Positions 5,745 through 5,804 of a stretch of 5,804 nt of DNA are shown here, piece by piece. The position numbers and the translations under genes are program-made. Numbering within the stretch: the stretch's first letter is position 1; the number at the start of each line of letters is the position of its first letter. Under the pieces are notes generated by a model that saw nothing but the letters and a program-made list of their open reading frames with translations, was not told where the DNA came from and did not search any database. Origin of the DNA: Acidimicrobiales bacterium (lineage in GTDB: Bacteria; Actinomycetota; Acidimicrobiia; Acidimicrobiales; VFJN01); the NCBI GenBank assembly GCA_016936035.1, contig JAFGPU010000082.1, positions 1 to 5,804 of the forward strand, written 5' to 3'.

Positions 5745-5785
5745 GTCGAGCCTCGACACCGGCTGGGCGCCAGCTGAGAGTTCCC
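5745..5785 (-). promoter_or_regulatory. Candidate ECF-sigma promoter and inverted repeat upstream of HtrA gene
   Basis: On the minus strand GGGAACTC (5785-5778) is followed after 16 bases by CGGT (5761-5758). This resembles the GGAAC / CGTT promoters of actinobacterial SigE/SigH-type ECF sigma factors, with one mismatch in the -10 element. Immediately downstream is a perfect inverted repeat, GTCGAG-C-CTCGAC (5745-5757), which would lie around the transcription start and end 17 bases before the ATG. Envelope-stress control of HtrA proteases by SigE is known in mycobacteria; its application here is an inference. Confidence 0.35.
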
Positions 5786-5804
5786 TGGGCGCGCGGCCCC
5801 GTGC

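Noticed and set aside
4389..5777. 462-codon open frame on the plus strand through the HtrA gene
   Set aside because: The Ser/Thr/Pro/Ala-rich translation is the expected antisense product of a GC-rich gene. The minus strand has a full protease triad and PDZ domain.
1..5804. Search for mobile elements, CRISPR arrays, tRNA/rRNA, toxin-antitoxin or defence modules
   Set aside because: There is no transposase, terminal inverted repeat, spaced repeat array, cloverleaf or toxin-antitoxin pair. Gene content and composition look like ordinary core chromosome.

Overview
The window is about 5.8 kb of very GC-rich chromosomal DNA with strong G/C preference at third codon positions. It reads as an actinobacterial genome. 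A mycothiol-dependent maleylpyruvate-isomerase family enzyme, a mycobacterial-type desaturase reductase and GTG starts lacking Shine-Dalgarno sites all fit. An Acidimicrobiia-like lineage is possible, but this is an inference I cannot test from sequence alone. No rRNA, tRNA, CRISPR array, transposase or phage gene is visible, and no stretch over 300 bases lacks a gene.

Layout: (1) at the left edge, the first 118 codons of a minus-strand flavin oxidoreductase run off the window; it resembles the reductase partner of fatty-acyl desaturases. (2) Diverging from it is a small VOC-fold (glyoxalase/dioxygenase superfamily) protein at 470-871. (3) A patatin-like phospholipase (1021-2058) and a DinB-like mycothiol-dependent isomerase-family enzyme (2122-2979) follow on the plus strand and may be co-transcribed. 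(4) Convergent to them is a minus-strand DUF456 membrane protein (2998-3492). (5) Diverging from that is a histidine phosphatase (3576-4271). (6) Convergent to it is a membrane-anchored HtrA/DegP-type serine protease with a PDZ domain (4364-5728, minus).

The genes do not form one obvious pathway. Several act at or near the membrane (desaturase reductase, patatin lipase, DUF456 protein, HtrA), which suggests ordinary envelope and lipid housekeeping. The most interesting signals are regulatory: perfect inverted repeats in four promoter regions, several starts that look leaderless or nearly so, and a candidate extracytoplasmic-stress (ECF sigma) promoter in front of the HtrA gene. The HtrA linker also contains an 18-bp in-frame minisatellite. 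I found no convincing undescribed multi-gene system.
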